A stretch of 64,000 nt of DNA from Poronia punctata (lineage: Eukaryota; Ascomycota; Sordariomycetes; Xylariales; Xylariaceae). Below are positions 22,204 through 34,065 of the stretch, one piece after another. A program made the position numbers and the translations under genes. Each line of letters opens with the position of its first letter. Position 1 is the stretch's first letter. The notes under the pieces are model-generated. The model made no database searches, was not told the DNA's origin, and was given only the letters and a program-made list of their open reading frames with translations. The stretch is from positions 37,068 to 101,067 of the forward strand of contig MU401599.1 of assembly GCA_022579005.1 (NCBI GenBank). The letters run 5' to 3'.

Positions 22204-23551
22204 ATGGATCTGGCCCAGCAGCTGGTGCGCTCTGTCGTCCGCGCTTTCTTCAGATCCCCCGATTTCGACACCAGGCACATTCTCATAATCGATGCGCTTA
22301 TCATCCATTCCGCCATACGCGACGATAATTTGTCATACCTCATGAGCATGAATCTTAAAGACCTCCATCGTATCTGCGCCAAGCTTCGAGACGAACGCCT
22401 AATACAAGTGTATGAATAGAATTCCTTTCCATCCTTCCGGCCGTCATTTCGCTCTTCTCTTCTCGCGCTCTGTACGGAAATCCGGCTAGTGCTAACACGA
22501 CAGCTTCCTCTCTAGACATGTCCGGCCCGAGATAAAGGATGGCCACCAGCGACCTACGAACCGGACATATTACTACATAGACTACCGTCAAGCTATCGAT
22601 GCTATCAAGTGGCGCGTCTACCATCTCGACAAGGCGGTCCAAGGTAACGCCAAGCCCGCAAGCGAGAAGAAGGAGTATTTCTGTCGCCGCTGTGAGGCCG
22701 AATGGACCCAGATGGAGGTACTGGACAAGGTCGACCCTCTACGCGGATTCGTCTGCCACCGCTGCGATAATCTGCTAGTATTCGACCCCGAGCGTGAGGC
22801 GGGCGGCCACGAGCAGTCCACTAGGTTGAACAACCAACTCCGATTCATCACCGACACCCTACCCAAGCTCGACGCCATGGTGGTGCCGGAAAACAACTTT
22901 GAGATGGCCTACGCCACCATTCTCCCCGTGGTTCGTGTCGACACCAACCAGACGGTCGAATCTGTCGCTGTAGAGAGTATGGCGAAACCCACGGCCGTCA
23001 AGGGCATGGCCAACACGGGTCCACAGAGCATATCGGTCGACATCACCGAGAGCGAGGGCCCGACCGAGGAAGAGAAGAAGGCCGAGCGGGAGCGCAAAGA
23101 GAAGATCGCCCAGGCCAACGCCTTGCCGGCTTGGCATCTGCAGAGCACCGTCACCGGCACCTCCTATGGCGCCAACCCAACCACGTCGGTCAACACCGTC
23201 GTGGAAGAGGACGAGAAGCCCACGGATCCGATGGACGACGCGATGCATACCGAAGAAGTCGAGAACCTCTTCGAGATGCTGGCGCAGCAGCAGGCCGAGG
23301 AGGCCAGACGTAAGGAGGCTGAAGCCGACGACTCGGACGAAGAGGAGGAGGACGAGGAGGAAGAGGAAGAGTTCGAGGACATTACGAATGCGGTCGTCTC
23401 CTCTGGCGAGAAGCATCTAGCGTCTAGCGGCACATCCAGCATCGCAGGTACACCCGCCTCAGAAGAGAGGCCGGCTAAGAAGGTCAAAGTCGAAGAACCG
23501 GCGGAGGAAGCCGATAGCGACGAGGAAGACGTCGCGTTCGAAGACGTATGA
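22204..23551 (+). CDS. TFA1: Transcription initiation factor TFIIE subunit alpha
   Basis: TFIIE-alpha joins the RNA polymerase II pre-initiation complex and recruits and stimulates TFIIH. Two exons, 22204-22409 and 22516-23551, encode 413 residues. The junction reads IQV|HVRPEIKDG, which fixes the splice sites. Residues 1 to about 105 form the winged-helix domain (VRAFFRSPDFDTRHILIIDAL). A zinc ribbon follows, with Cys pairs CRRC and CHRC at about 125/128 and 149/152. The rest is charged and low in complexity, including an uninterrupted Glu/Asp stretch near residue 335-350 and an acidic end (DSDEEDVAFEDV), as in yeast and human TFIIE-alpha. It converges with SMC1. Confidence 0.94.
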
Positions 23552-24606
23552 GCCACGACTATTTAGTGGTCCAATGAAAACTAGCGTCGAAGCGCGCCAA
23601 TGAGTGCAGGACCATCCATTGTCCAAGGGGATGCATTTGACAGGTCTGGCTATGCGAGAGCCCCCCTGTATTCCCCCCTCATACTGAAATGTTTTTACTT
23701 TGCAATGTCATAGACGTTCCCGGAGTTCACATCTATAGATTGGGCTACGTCTGAAGTTTTGAAAAAGTGACTGGGGAAACTGGCAAAAAGAGGCTTAGGA
23801 GTCTGGTACGATATATATAATCTATGCGGTTTAACTGTCATAAGTCCTAAATTAGCAGCTAGTTATTTTAGGGAAGAAGCCCGGCTTATGATAAAACAAA
23901 AAGAATAAAGTGAACACTATCATGGCTCTTATTCTCTCTATCCTATTCCCGCATCACGTCTTGAAAATGGTTACGATTACGTGTATGTCTTTTCCCATTT
24001 CCCTGCTTTGTCTGACGCCTCCCGTCTTACAAAAAGAAAAGGTAGACATATTCCTACGCATATAACAACGGCATTGTGCCCTTCTGTACCTACCTACTTT
24101 ACCTAATAAGCTCATAGCATCAGGAAACTATAGAGTGGGAAAACGAAGACGCGATTAGCTAAGTAAGTAGGGGTTTTTTTTAAAAAAAGCAACATCCAAA
24201 CCCACTAAAACCCGGCTCCCGTATCTTCGTCCTCTACCAACATCGAAAAGGGATGTAGATGTATGTAAACCTATCCTGTCCTGTCCGCTGCCACCCGGGG
24301 GAAAGGAAGCTAAAAGTGGAATAGAAGAAGACTGGTGTTTCATTTCATAGGCGGGACATGACGAGAAACTAGAAAAAAAAAAATACCGATGTACAAAAAT
24401 AGAAATGAAAAAGACGAAGACGGAAAAAATCAAGACCAGTATTGACTTTTCTTTTTGCCTCGTCTCGTCTCGTATCATCTCGTCTTATCTTTCCCCCCTT
24501 CCTTCCTCGCCTCGCTAAAAAAAAGGATTTTATCCACATGTACTTTATGTATGCTACCTAAAAGGTAGAAAAAGCAGGTAAAACAGGATAATATTAGGAC
24601 CCTAGT
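23552..24606. other. Convergent intergenic region
   Basis: This 1.05-kb spacer lies between the TFA1 and SMC1 stops. It has homopolymer A/T tracts (around 24174-24187 and 24371-24383) and no coding signal. It should hold both 3' untranslated regions. Confidence 0.6.
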
Positions 24607-27600
24607 TTAAAGGTATTTCCGTAACTAAAGAATTGTGCCGTTAGTTTTTGCCAGTCACAAAAGTAGTAGGATGAGTATTGAAAAAAATAAATGAGGAAGG
24701 GATGAAGAGAGAGAGAAATCTACTCACGTCTAATGTCAACGTCTTGGAGCTGTTCACCTCCTGATCTCTGTAGACGCCCACGAGACCCTCACTATCCTGG
24801 AAGAGACCGGCCTTGAGACTGATAACGATGAACTGCATGCCGGGGCCGGCGTGGTTCCGGATGTAATTCTTGATCTTCTCGACGTTGGCATTGTCCAGGG
24901 CAGCGTCGACCTCATCGAGTACGAAAAAGGGGCTCGGCTGGTAGCTGTGGATGGCGAATAGTAGGGCTAGGGCGGCCATGGTCTTCTCGCCACCGGAAAG
25001 GTGTTCCATGTCGCGGAAACGTTTCAAGGGCGGCATGGCGTGGTATTTGATGCCCGATAGGTATGGCTTGTCTGTATCTTCCTCGATGTCGAGATAGGCC
25101 TGGCCACCGAGCGGGTATTGGTCTGAGCGAGTCAGGTCTTTGTATACTTGCGAGATCTGCTCGCGGATGTGCGTGAACGCCTTGTCGAAGAGCTCGAAAC
25201 GCTTGGCCTTGACCTCGTCGAATGCTTCCTTGGCCGCCTTGTAACGAATCTTTGATTGCTCAAACTCGTCTTCGGTCGCCTGTAGGCGGGCTTCAACCAC
25301 TTCTAAGCGCTCCATGGCGCGCATGTTGGGGTTTAGTTTTTCTAGCTCTGCTGTAAGAGACGTGATCTTGTCCTGTAGCTGTTCCTCGATATGCTCGTCG
25401 TCGGGCTATTTCAAGTTAGCCATCAGGCAAAAAAAAGGGAGCAGAGAGGGTCCATGGGCCATCTATCTATCTTGTAGTCTTACATTCTTTAGATCGTCAT
25501 CCAATTTGGAATAGTCGATTTCGATGCCGTAGTCGTTGAGGGCATCCTCTACGAGCTCGGCGTCGTCGCCCTCGTCGACATCCATCGCGTCCGGATCCTG
25601 GTGAAGTAGATTGTCCTCGTTAGGTAGGTTATCGAGAGAACCCTGAGAGAGGGGAACGTCGATTTGCTCCAGACGACATCTCCTCAAAAGGGCGAATTTA
25701 GCGGCGCTGTTTTTCTGAAGTTCCGTCTCCAAGGCGTTGATGGCCTTCAATCTACCCTCAATGTCCCTCGTCCTCTTCTGCACGTCGGCCTTGGCGCTGT
25801 CGACCTTTTCCGTCTGTTCGGCAAGCTTCTCCTTGAGCGTCTCCAGTTCTTCGTTTAGCGCTGCTAGCAGGTCCTGGTCGCTCCCCATCGCTTCTTCGAT
25901 TTCCTCCTTGTCTCTCTCGTACGCTTCGATATCCCGGTCGAGCCGCTTTAATCGGTCTTGTAGGCTACCGAGCCGGCTCTCGGTCTCGCTGTGTCTGGAT
26001 ATCTCCCAGCTCTTGTTGCTTTCCAACCGGGATTTCTGGAGGTCGAACTGGCCGCGCTTCTCGGCAGCTTCAGCCTCGAAGCTGCCTTGTTGCGCCTCGT
26101 ACGCCCGGATATCTGTGTAGCCAAGCCGCTTGCAAAAGTCGGAGAAGACCTTATCCTCCACCTGAGCAATCGCCTTTTTGAACTTTTCTACAGACGTCCG
26201 CGTCTTCTGCAGCTTGCCGTCCTCTTCTTTGAACTTGGGCTGCCACTCCTTAAGCTGGCGCTCCACATGTTCTAATTCCTTGTTCTTGCTGGACAAGTTT
26301 TGTTCAAAGTGTGCCAGCTCATTCTTCGAGTAGTGCAGCCTCTGCTCCAGCTCGGTGAGCTCGTTTCGGACCGTGTCCTCGGCCGTGTTGCGCCGATCGC
26401 TCCGTGGCAGAGCGTCCAACTCCTGTTGGTTCTTTTCCAACGCTCTCTCCAAGCCCTGAACATCGGCATCCTCGAAGCGCCGCTTTCCTCCTTTGTGGTC
26501 TGGTCCATGGCCGCCCGTCATCAAACCGGCCTTATGAATGACGGTGCCGTCCAGAGTGACGGCCTTGACTTTTATGCGCCGCTCATAGCATATGTATTTC
26601 GCAGTGTCCATATCGTCGCAGACTATGGAACTACCACATGCATAGGACATGGCACGCTCGAGAGACGGGTCGAAATCGATCGTATCGATGGTCAATCGCG
26701 CGCCGGACATGCCTTTGACGGCCGTGTTGACGGCGTTCACCTTGATGTTGTCTAGCGGGATAAAAGTCATGGGCGGAAACCGTTTCTCCTTCAAGTGCTC
26801 GACGCAAGCGATGCCCGTCTTCTCGCTATCGACAATGACGGAGTCAAAGTCCCGTCCGAGGGCCGTGATGACAGCCTCGTCGAATTTCTTCTGCTTCGGT
26901 TTACAGAGGTCGCCGACTTGTCCCTTGACGCCAGGGAATAACCGCTTGAGTGACGCTATCATCTCCCTCGTTCTCCTCTCTCTATCGCTCCTACGTCTCC
27001 CGTCGTCGGCGTTTTCTTTCTGCTTCAACAAAGCCATGCGTTTCTCCTGCAGCTCGTCCCGCCTCTGGGCCGTCCTGCGCTTCTCCGACTGGATGGCGTG
27101 GAACTCCTTCTTCTTCGCATCGATATCCCCCGATAGTTGCTTGACTGTAGCCTGGGTCGCGTCTCTCCGTTCTTTTATCGTGGCCAACTCAGTCTCGAGC
27201 TTCTCTGCCGCAGCCTGGTACGCATCGACCTTGCCCTTCAGACTATTGACAGTGACCTCGTCTGTCTTGAGTTGGCGATTGAGATTCTCCAGCTTGGCTT
27301 GGTTCTCGGACGACTTGGCCATGGCTTGGCCCCTAAGCGTAGTGTACTCTTTCCGATCGGCGTCGCTTAGCTCTTTTCCCTGCTTCTTCATAGTCTCCTT
27401 CCACTGGTCTTCAAACTGCTTCTGCGCCTTGAGAACGGTGGATAAGTCCTTTTCGATCTTGGCTATCAGCTTGGCTTGTTCATCGCGTTCCTTTTGCACC
27501 GACTCGATTCGTTTGTGGACTGTAGCGACCTGGCTGGTATTTTGCTGTATTTTCTCGTCGATCGGGACAAGCCTATTCTCTTTCTCTTCCAGCTCTTTCT

Positions 27601-28734
27601 CCTGCTTCTTGATCTGACGCTCTACTTTACTCACATCCTTGGCCGCGTTGACCTGCTCTCGCCGGGCTTCTTCAAGTCTTCGTTCAAACGACTCGACATT
27701 GCGCCTGAACTCTTTTAGGTTTTCCTGGTGTTCTTGTATCTTATCGCTCGACTCGTCCATGACATGTTGGAACGTGTAAAGTTTTCGGAGTATCTGGGTG
27801 ACAATAGCGGCATCTCGCTCATTTGTTTTGTCTTGGAAACTAAGAGCCTCCTTCTTCTGCTCCTGGTACTGCCTAATCTCCGAGTTGATGCCACGCCGCC
27901 TTTGGAGCTGAAAGGCCGAGTTCTCGGCAGATTGGTCGGCCTCGCTCTGTAGTCTTTCGTACTCGGCCTTGTACTCGAGACTTCCGGAAATCTGCTCTAT
28001 TAAGCGCGTGAGATCTTGGGGAGACTGGGAAGCAATGGCTTCGACGTCGCCTTGGAAGACGAGAAAGTTGCGAGCTTTGATCAGGATGTTTTCGGCCTCC
28101 AAGGCCTCGTTGTACTGCTGTGCAGTCACGACGCGGTCATTGATGCGATATTCGCTGGAACCTTGGTTGGTAATAGTGCGCTTCCAACGATGCTCGTCGC
28201 CCACGTCGTCCTCGTAGACAGCCATGACCCACGCGGTTTTGGGATCGCTGCGGTTCGCTTTCTCGTTGTCGTCGCCATTCACGTGTCCATTAGTATGGCC
28301 GTTCGCAACGACATCGACAGCTGATCCGTCATCATTGATTTTTGAAGTTTTGAGGACGCGACCGCGGTAGACCAGATCTCTAAGATGAGCAGATCGTAAA
28401 TGCGAGGACTTTATGCCGAGCACAAAGGAGATGGCATCCATCCTAGACGCGCGGGGAGGAACTGGTCAGCAAGCCTAACGTCGCGGGGAACGTGAGGGAC
28501 GAAGAAGGCAAGGTAAGGCGACAACGTACGAGTTGGATTTGCCCGAGCCATTGGGGCCTATGATGGAGGTGAAATATGAATCACCAAACAAGAGGGTGTG
28601 ATGGCCCTTGTAGGACTTGAAGTCTAACAAGTGATGGTTAGCTAAAATGACTTTGTGGATGCGCATCTTCTGCGCAAAGAGGCGCCGTTTCGCTGCAGCA
28701 TACTGAACAACTCGAGCCGCACAAGCTTCCCCAT
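24607..28734 (-). CDS. SMC1: Cohesin subunit Smc1
   Basis: Smc1 pairs with Smc3 and the kleisin to form the cohesin ring that holds sister chromatids and loops chromatin. Five exons on the minus strand, 28734-28704, 28623-28530, 28442-25484, 25405-24728 and 24624-24607, encode 1259 residues, the usual length. The start reads MGKLVRLELFNFKSYKGHHT. Walker A GPNGSGKS is at residues 33-40. Long coiled coils flank the hinge (about residues 540-700, FPGVKGQVGDLCKPKQKKFD and AGLMTGG). The C-terminal head has the signature LSGGEKTMAALALLF and Walker B FFVLDEVDAALDNAN. The last exon is only 18 bp and supplies LRKYL before the stop; without it the frame runs on into intron sequence. An Asn/Gly/His-rich insert after residue 80 (NGHTNGHVNGDDN) is unusual in position but typical of filamentous fungi. 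Confidence 0.95.
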
Positions 28735-30641
28735 CGTGATAGATTGAACCTAATGTTCCTGCCGGCGGCAATGTTCTCGGTGAGGGTGTTACGATATCGA
28801 TCGGTCTGTTGGTCGGCGGAGTGGACGCGGCGAAGTGGCTCCAGAGCAATGCGACAAGCAGTTCATGTAAGAACTGGTCCCGGAACACATCAAGGGCAGT
28901 GCATCACGCGAAAGACTTGTTGTCGGGGTTTGGAATCTGACTGTTGGAAGGCGCGTAGCGGGATGAATGCGATATTGCCTATCGATTGCCTCTAGATTCG
29001 TCTTCGTTGAGTGGACTGGATGTAAATATTTCCTTGGGGGCTTTAATCCGAGAACAACTACCTAATCCAAGGGACGCGACTTGGAAATATCTAACTAAAA
29101 GCGCGGGGGGCATTGACCGTTGGACGTGAAACGCGTGCGGTGTATGCCATACCTAACAAAGTCTCTTCAGCTGCGCAACTATCAAGTACCTAGTACCTAC
29201 CAAGACCGCACACAGTCCACACACGCAAGTTGTGGCCTGTACCTGCCGTGTACTCGTACTTGGCGCACGCACAGGTATTTGTTATATCCATGTACATACA
29301 TGCAGGAAGTTTGACAAAATGCTTAATTTGATTTTCTATGAACTTAACCTTGGATACTGCACTTTCCGGCTATTTTCAGAGCAAAGAGGTACGTGTATAA
29401 ACTGTGTTAGTATTACAAGTATGATTTCGTCTATCATACTTTAAACATCAGCCTTTGAAATGCAGGGCGCCTATTATTACTTGTAAGTAGACGGGCCAAG
29501 GATCCAACTGCTGGGCTACTTAACGTTGCACATACCTAAGTACTCCCACATACGAGTATTTACTTGTGCACTCCTGCCCTGATAACATTGGAGAAGAGGT
29601 CTTCCTGATTGATATATCTCCTTTGTAATAGCACCTTGAAATCCAGATGGTATCTAGTTACCTAGTCTGGCTACTACATAGTAGCAGCAATAGACAGACA
29701 AAACACGTACATAGTTGGTTACTTTACAGGTAGATCACGTGTACGTGTAGATAGCGTCTTCTGATCATTTTCAATCCAACTTCAACGGTGTTGAGGTTAA
29801 AAGTACATGTGACTCGTGAGTAAGGGCTATGCATCTACGCGTATCTTCAAGTTGTTTGACGGCGTCGGCAATGCATATTCTACTACCTACACGCACGTGG
29901 TAGAGAGGCTGGCGTGGCTGGCACCTGGGCAGAGCTGGGCACCTGGACTCGGAACTAGGTAGCAATCTGCGTGTGATGTCATGTAAGGATACTAATAGAT
30001 TAAAATTGTTTTGTTTGGTCACTTTGGTGTTTCAGCTCGAATTTGGGTTACAGGTCGCCTACAGACGCAGCGGTTTGACCTAGGCACTGCTAGGTTAGGG
30101 CCTCAGCAGTTTGAATCCCTTTTTCGTTTGAGACGTCAGGCAGGTCAGGGCTACGAGTATTTTGATCCAACCACGATCCACCATCGATACACGTCTCCTA
30201 GTCTAGTCCAACATCACTGATAGGACGGAAACCCTCCAGCAACATCGTCATACATAGCCCGTAATCCACAGCATCAAAATAAATCTACCTAATTCTCAGT
30301 AGACTAGTAGTTACCTCTACAGGGAGATACCCAAGGTTGTCCTTTCTCAACTCTACACTTTAGCCTCTAATACAATAATCTACCCTACGATAACGCTGTC
30401 GTTGTCGCGGTCGCCTTGTCTCACCAGTTCGTCTTCGATTCATAGACTAAGAAATACCTACGTGTCGAACTACGTTACCGAAAGACAGTAGCAACCAAAA
30501 CACGCGAGCTTTCACGGTGGGACGTTGTTCCTACATTTGCCGTCGTCATACTTGAAAGGGCCGAAACACCAAGCTAGTCGCTACCTAGTCGTCTTCCTCG
30601 AAGCCGCATTCAACGCTTTCCTGCTACGCTCCATCGTCAAG
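28735..30641. promoter_or_regulatory. Divergent promoter region SMC1 / GPC1
   Basis: This 1.9-kb spacer lies between divergent starts. TACTCGTA or its complement occurs at 29251-29258, 29551-29558 and 30153-30160. Short open frames here have no recognisable product. The 120 bp before the GPC1 ATG are open in its frame but lack an in-frame ATG, so they are treated as leader. Confidence 0.5.
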
Positions 30642-32348
30642 ATGGCAGCTCCTAGCAGTGGCAGACCCGTTCCCGCACCTCCGGGCAAATCCGACGGTAC
30701 TCAGACCGACGACGATGTGCCTCTCACTCCAGACGACACCACACCCCATTCGATGCCTTCGTCTCCCATTCAACGTCCAGTCTCGGACGCGCCTACCATA
30801 GCCGATACCTCAGCCCCAAGCCCGCCTTTATCACGATCGCAGTCCTTCTCCAGCTCGTACCAGGAGGACTGGGACTCGTTCCCGCCTTTGGATCGCCTGA
30901 CCGTCCTAGACTTGCTCGACAACTTCGCCTTGCCCCAACAACTGGAAAAGCTACAGAAGGGCATCTCTGCTCAGACAGAAAAGGTCAGGAAGTCGCGGGC
31001 CGCTTTACAGACAAGAGGACAAGAAGCCCGAGAGCGCATGGTGGAGGAATGGCGGCGACGCGTGCCCTCGGCCGATGAACAGCTTGAGAGATACCGGAAG
31101 CGCATGAAGCAGAGCGTGGAGAAGTTGGGCAGGCAATGGAACGACACCAAAGTCATCACTCTCCGCGAAAAGGTTTCCTTCATCTTCGGCGTCATGAATA
31201 TCTTCATCAGCGGCTATCTCATCGGCGCCTATCCCGAATACTTCCATATCTGGTACACGGTCCAGCTCATCTACTTTATGCCTATCCGGTACTTTACCTA
31301 CCACCGGATCGGCTACCATTACTTCTTGGCCGATCTCTGCTATTTTGTCAACTTCCTCGTCTTTGCAAGCGTCTGGCTTTTCCCGTCCTCGAAGCGCCTG
31401 TTCATCTCAGCCTATTGCTTGGCCTTTGGCAACAATGCCGTGGCCATCATCATGTGGCGCAATTCGCTCGTCTTCCACGACTTCGACAAGGTCACCTCGT
31501 TGTTTATCCATATCATGCCGTGTGCTACGCTCCACTGTATCGTCCATTTGCTGGGGTCTGAAGAGCAGCGCGAGCGATTCCCCGCGCTCTGGACGGTCAA
31601 AACGTCGCCGCCCGGCTCTCCGACGGCCTACAGCAACGTTGTCTCCATGATCGTCTGGTCCACCATCCCCTATGCCGTATGGCAGCTGGCCTACTATGTC
31701 TTCATCACGGTCCGACGCCGCGAGAAGATTGCTGCGGGGCGGCCTACCTCGTTTACCTGGATGCGCCGTTCTTACTCCAAGACCTGGCTTGGCCGCATCG
31801 TGCTCTCGCTGAGCCCAAGTCTTCAGGAACCGGCTTTCATGTTGATACAGTACCTCTACGCAGTGTTTACTATGCTCCCGTGCTCCTTGTGGTTCTACAG
31901 TCGGTGGGCGTCCGCTCTGTTTCTTATGCTTGTATTCACATGGAGTGTATACAACGGCTCGACCTACTACATCGACGTTTTCGGGAAGCGATTCCAGAAG
32001 GAGCTCGAGGCGATGAAAGCCGAGGTTGCCAAATGGCAGTCCAGCCCTGACTTGATGCTCCACTCGCCCGTGCTAACACCCGCAGCCGGGCTTGATGATG
32101 ATTCAAAACGACTTTCGCCTCCCAGCGGTCAGCGTGACAGCAGCAGTAGCCAGCAAACAGATGAACGTGTCCACGTTGAAGACCCAGCTAGTGGAAAACA
32201 CTTGAGTGTGGATGAGATCCCCCTCTTGAATGAAGAAAATGCGGGAGGAAACACAAGCCGCTCTAAAAGAGAGGCGACGAGCACCAGCGCGGACAGCGCT
32301 AACAAGGATACGATGCGTGAAAGAAAGGCAGGCGGAGTAGATGCGTAA
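30642..32348 (+). CDS. GPC1: Glycerophosphocholine acyltransferase (Gpc1, DUF2838 family)
   Basis: Gpc1 transfers an acyl chain from acyl-CoA to glycerophosphocholine, making lysophosphatidylcholine for phosphatidylcholine recycling. The single exon encodes 568 residues, longer than yeast Gpc1 because of Ser/Pro-rich ends. The N-terminal 90 residues are low in complexity, then a charged helical region leads into about eight membrane segments between residues 180 and 480. Family landmarks are YPEYFHIWYTVQLIYFMPIR, GYHYFLADLCYFVN, FGNNAVAIIMWRNSLVFHD and a conserved His in HIMPCATLHCIVH. The C-terminal 80 residues are hydrophilic. The start at 30642 (MAAPSSGRPVP) is the first ATG in frame. No intron is needed. 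It converges with CDH1. Confidence 0.9.
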   Translation: MAAPSSGRPVPAPPGKSDGTQTDDDVPLTPDDTTPHSMPSSPIQRPVSDAPTIADTSAPSPPLSRSQSFSSSYQEDWDSFPPLDRLTVLDLLDNFALPQQLEKLQKGISAQTEKVRKSRAALQTRGQEARERMVEEWRRRVPSADEQLERYRKRMKQSVEKLGRQWNDTKVITLREKVSFIFGVMNIFISGYLIGAYPEYFHIWYTVQLIYFMPIRYFTYHRIGYHYFLADLCYFVNFLVFASVWLFPSSKRLFISAYCLAFGNNAVAIIMWRNSLVFHDFDKVTSLFIHIMPCATLHCIVHLLGSEEQRERFPALWTVKTSPPGSPTAYSNVVSMIVWSTIPYAVWQLAYYVFITVRRREKIAAGRPTSFTWMRRSYSKTWLGRIVLSLSPSLQEPAFMLIQYLYAVFTMLPCSLWFYSRWASALFLMLVFTWSVYNGSTYYIDVFGKRFQKELEAMKAEVAKWQSSPDLMLHSPVLTPAAGLDDDSKRLSPPSGQRDSSSSQQTDERVHVEDPASGKHLSVDEIPLLNEENAGGNTSRSKREATSTSADSANKDTMRERKAGGVDA

Positions 32349-34065
32349 TCCTTTCTCCCATGCAGATACCTAGTCGATTTGGGCTGGTGGTAATGGTGGA
32401 AGTTGCGCCCAAAGGTTGGCGCAGTTATCAGCCCCGATCACAGCTGGCCGGCTCACTTCAGGCGGTACCTACCTAATTTAATCATGTGTGTCGGTTGTCG
32501 TCCGGAACTAGCATGCACATCGAATGGTCGCCCGCCCGCCCGGCCTGACTTTACTTGCTACTTGCCTTGGTTTTGGAAGGCCTAATTAATACCCCTTTTT
32601 CTATCCGTTGATGCAACAACCCTTGCCCAACTATCTTCTGTGTGTCTTGATTCCGGACAGCATGGCGTCTTTAGGGTTACATTTGTAAAAGCTCGTAATA
32701 ATATGAAGTTAGAAAAACGAGACCTGAGAAACTGCCAAATTATAGACGTCAATGGAAGTCTGGTCCGTGGCAGTTCGTTGTGAGCAAGAACCCAGACTTG
32801 CCGAACCTGGTGACGTGTTAATTAAGTAAGTCTACAGTCACCTTGAGCTTCGACAAGCTGTAACAAAATGAAGAATCAAATCCCAGGATATTTACCTTTG
32901 CGGGATATATAAAAGAGAATAAGTACGAGTACATTTATACATACCTACTTCGTATGTTTACTAACTAATTACACCTACCTACTCTCATACTAGAAGTCTT
33001 GTTATCCTTTTTTCCATAATAAAGCTCTCCTTACCTTGCTTCATCCACCCTGTCTTTCTCCTTTATAAATAGGGAGGGGAGGGGGGGATGGTACTCACCT
33101 AATCTCTAATCTTTTTCTGTCTATCGTGGGAGGACCCCTGAGGAGGTACGAGTAGCAGGTAATTATCTGTCCAACCTCCACTTGTTCATATACTTACTTA
33201 CTTACTTACTTGTCCAAAGTTAAAGTTAGGTACCTACTCACCTATTCGTATACGAGGGACGGGAAGAGGCGAACCAACCAAACCTATCGATGCCCAGTGT
33301 GACACGACGAGAGAGAAGAAAACACGGTCTAGAATCTCTCGTTCCCGTGGGGTCAAGCCAAGTCAAGCAACAAGGTCTAGGGTTGATTTTATTCTTCTCC
33401 CACCTGTCCGAGAAAAGTTGGAATCTATTTGTTTTTGTTGCTGCGTGCTCTCTTTCCACTCTCCATTGCAGCCGGCCCATGTTTTCATTCGTAGAGAAAA
33501 CGAGAGTTGGGAAGGGGAAGAAAGGGAACTCGCGCCACAGCAAAGAGAGAGAAAAAAAAAAAAAAAAGCTAAGTAAAAGTGATGATTGTCTTGGAGAGAG
33601 AAGTCATAAATATTTGTCATATAGCTCTAGAGATTGCAGATATGTTTTTACTCTCTTTTTGATAAGAGCAGTTTATAGCTGGTATAGATAGATCGGATCG
33701 AACGCTCAACAACAACAACAAAAAGCAAAACCACCTTTTCTTTACACGCCAAAGAGGTCAGTTGACACTTCAACCGAACCCCTCGGCCTTATTAAAACGC
33801 CACCTTTAATGCAACCAACCAACCAACCAACCAACCAGCCAGCCCATGGGTATTTTTTGAACTCAAATGTCGTAAACGTTTCGCCCAAATCAATGAAAGA
33901 AAGTCCGGTTCATGCGATCAATGTAGAATGGGGGTGGAGCTGAGCTGAGCTGCCGCCATCTACAAGCACAGGAAAAGTGAGTCGAGTCTTTTCGTCGTGG
34001 CTCTTAACCAGTTAAAAGAAAAAAAGGAAAGAAGACGAGGAAGAGGAGGCAGATGCAGGGTACCG
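32349..34065. other. Convergent intergenic region with simple repeats
   Basis: This 1.7-kb spacer lies between the GPC1 and CDH1 stops. It contains ACTT repeats near 33193-33212, a 16-A run at 33552-33567 and a CAAC tetranucleotide array at 33812-33838. TACGAGTA occurs at 32924-32931 and 33147-33154. No gene is visible. Confidence 0.6.

Noticed and set aside
26649..27617. 322-codon open frame on the plus strand
   Set aside because: It is antisense to the SMC1 coiled-coil exon; the Ser/Phe-rich translation is the usual mirror of Glu/Lys-rich coding.
30095..30130. Possible B-box GTTTGAATCC followed by a T-run
   Set aside because: The flanking bases do not pair as a T-stem, and no D-arm or anticodon arm can be drawn.
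31407..32063. 218-codon minus-strand frame
   Set aside because: It is antisense to GPC1 and has no motif.
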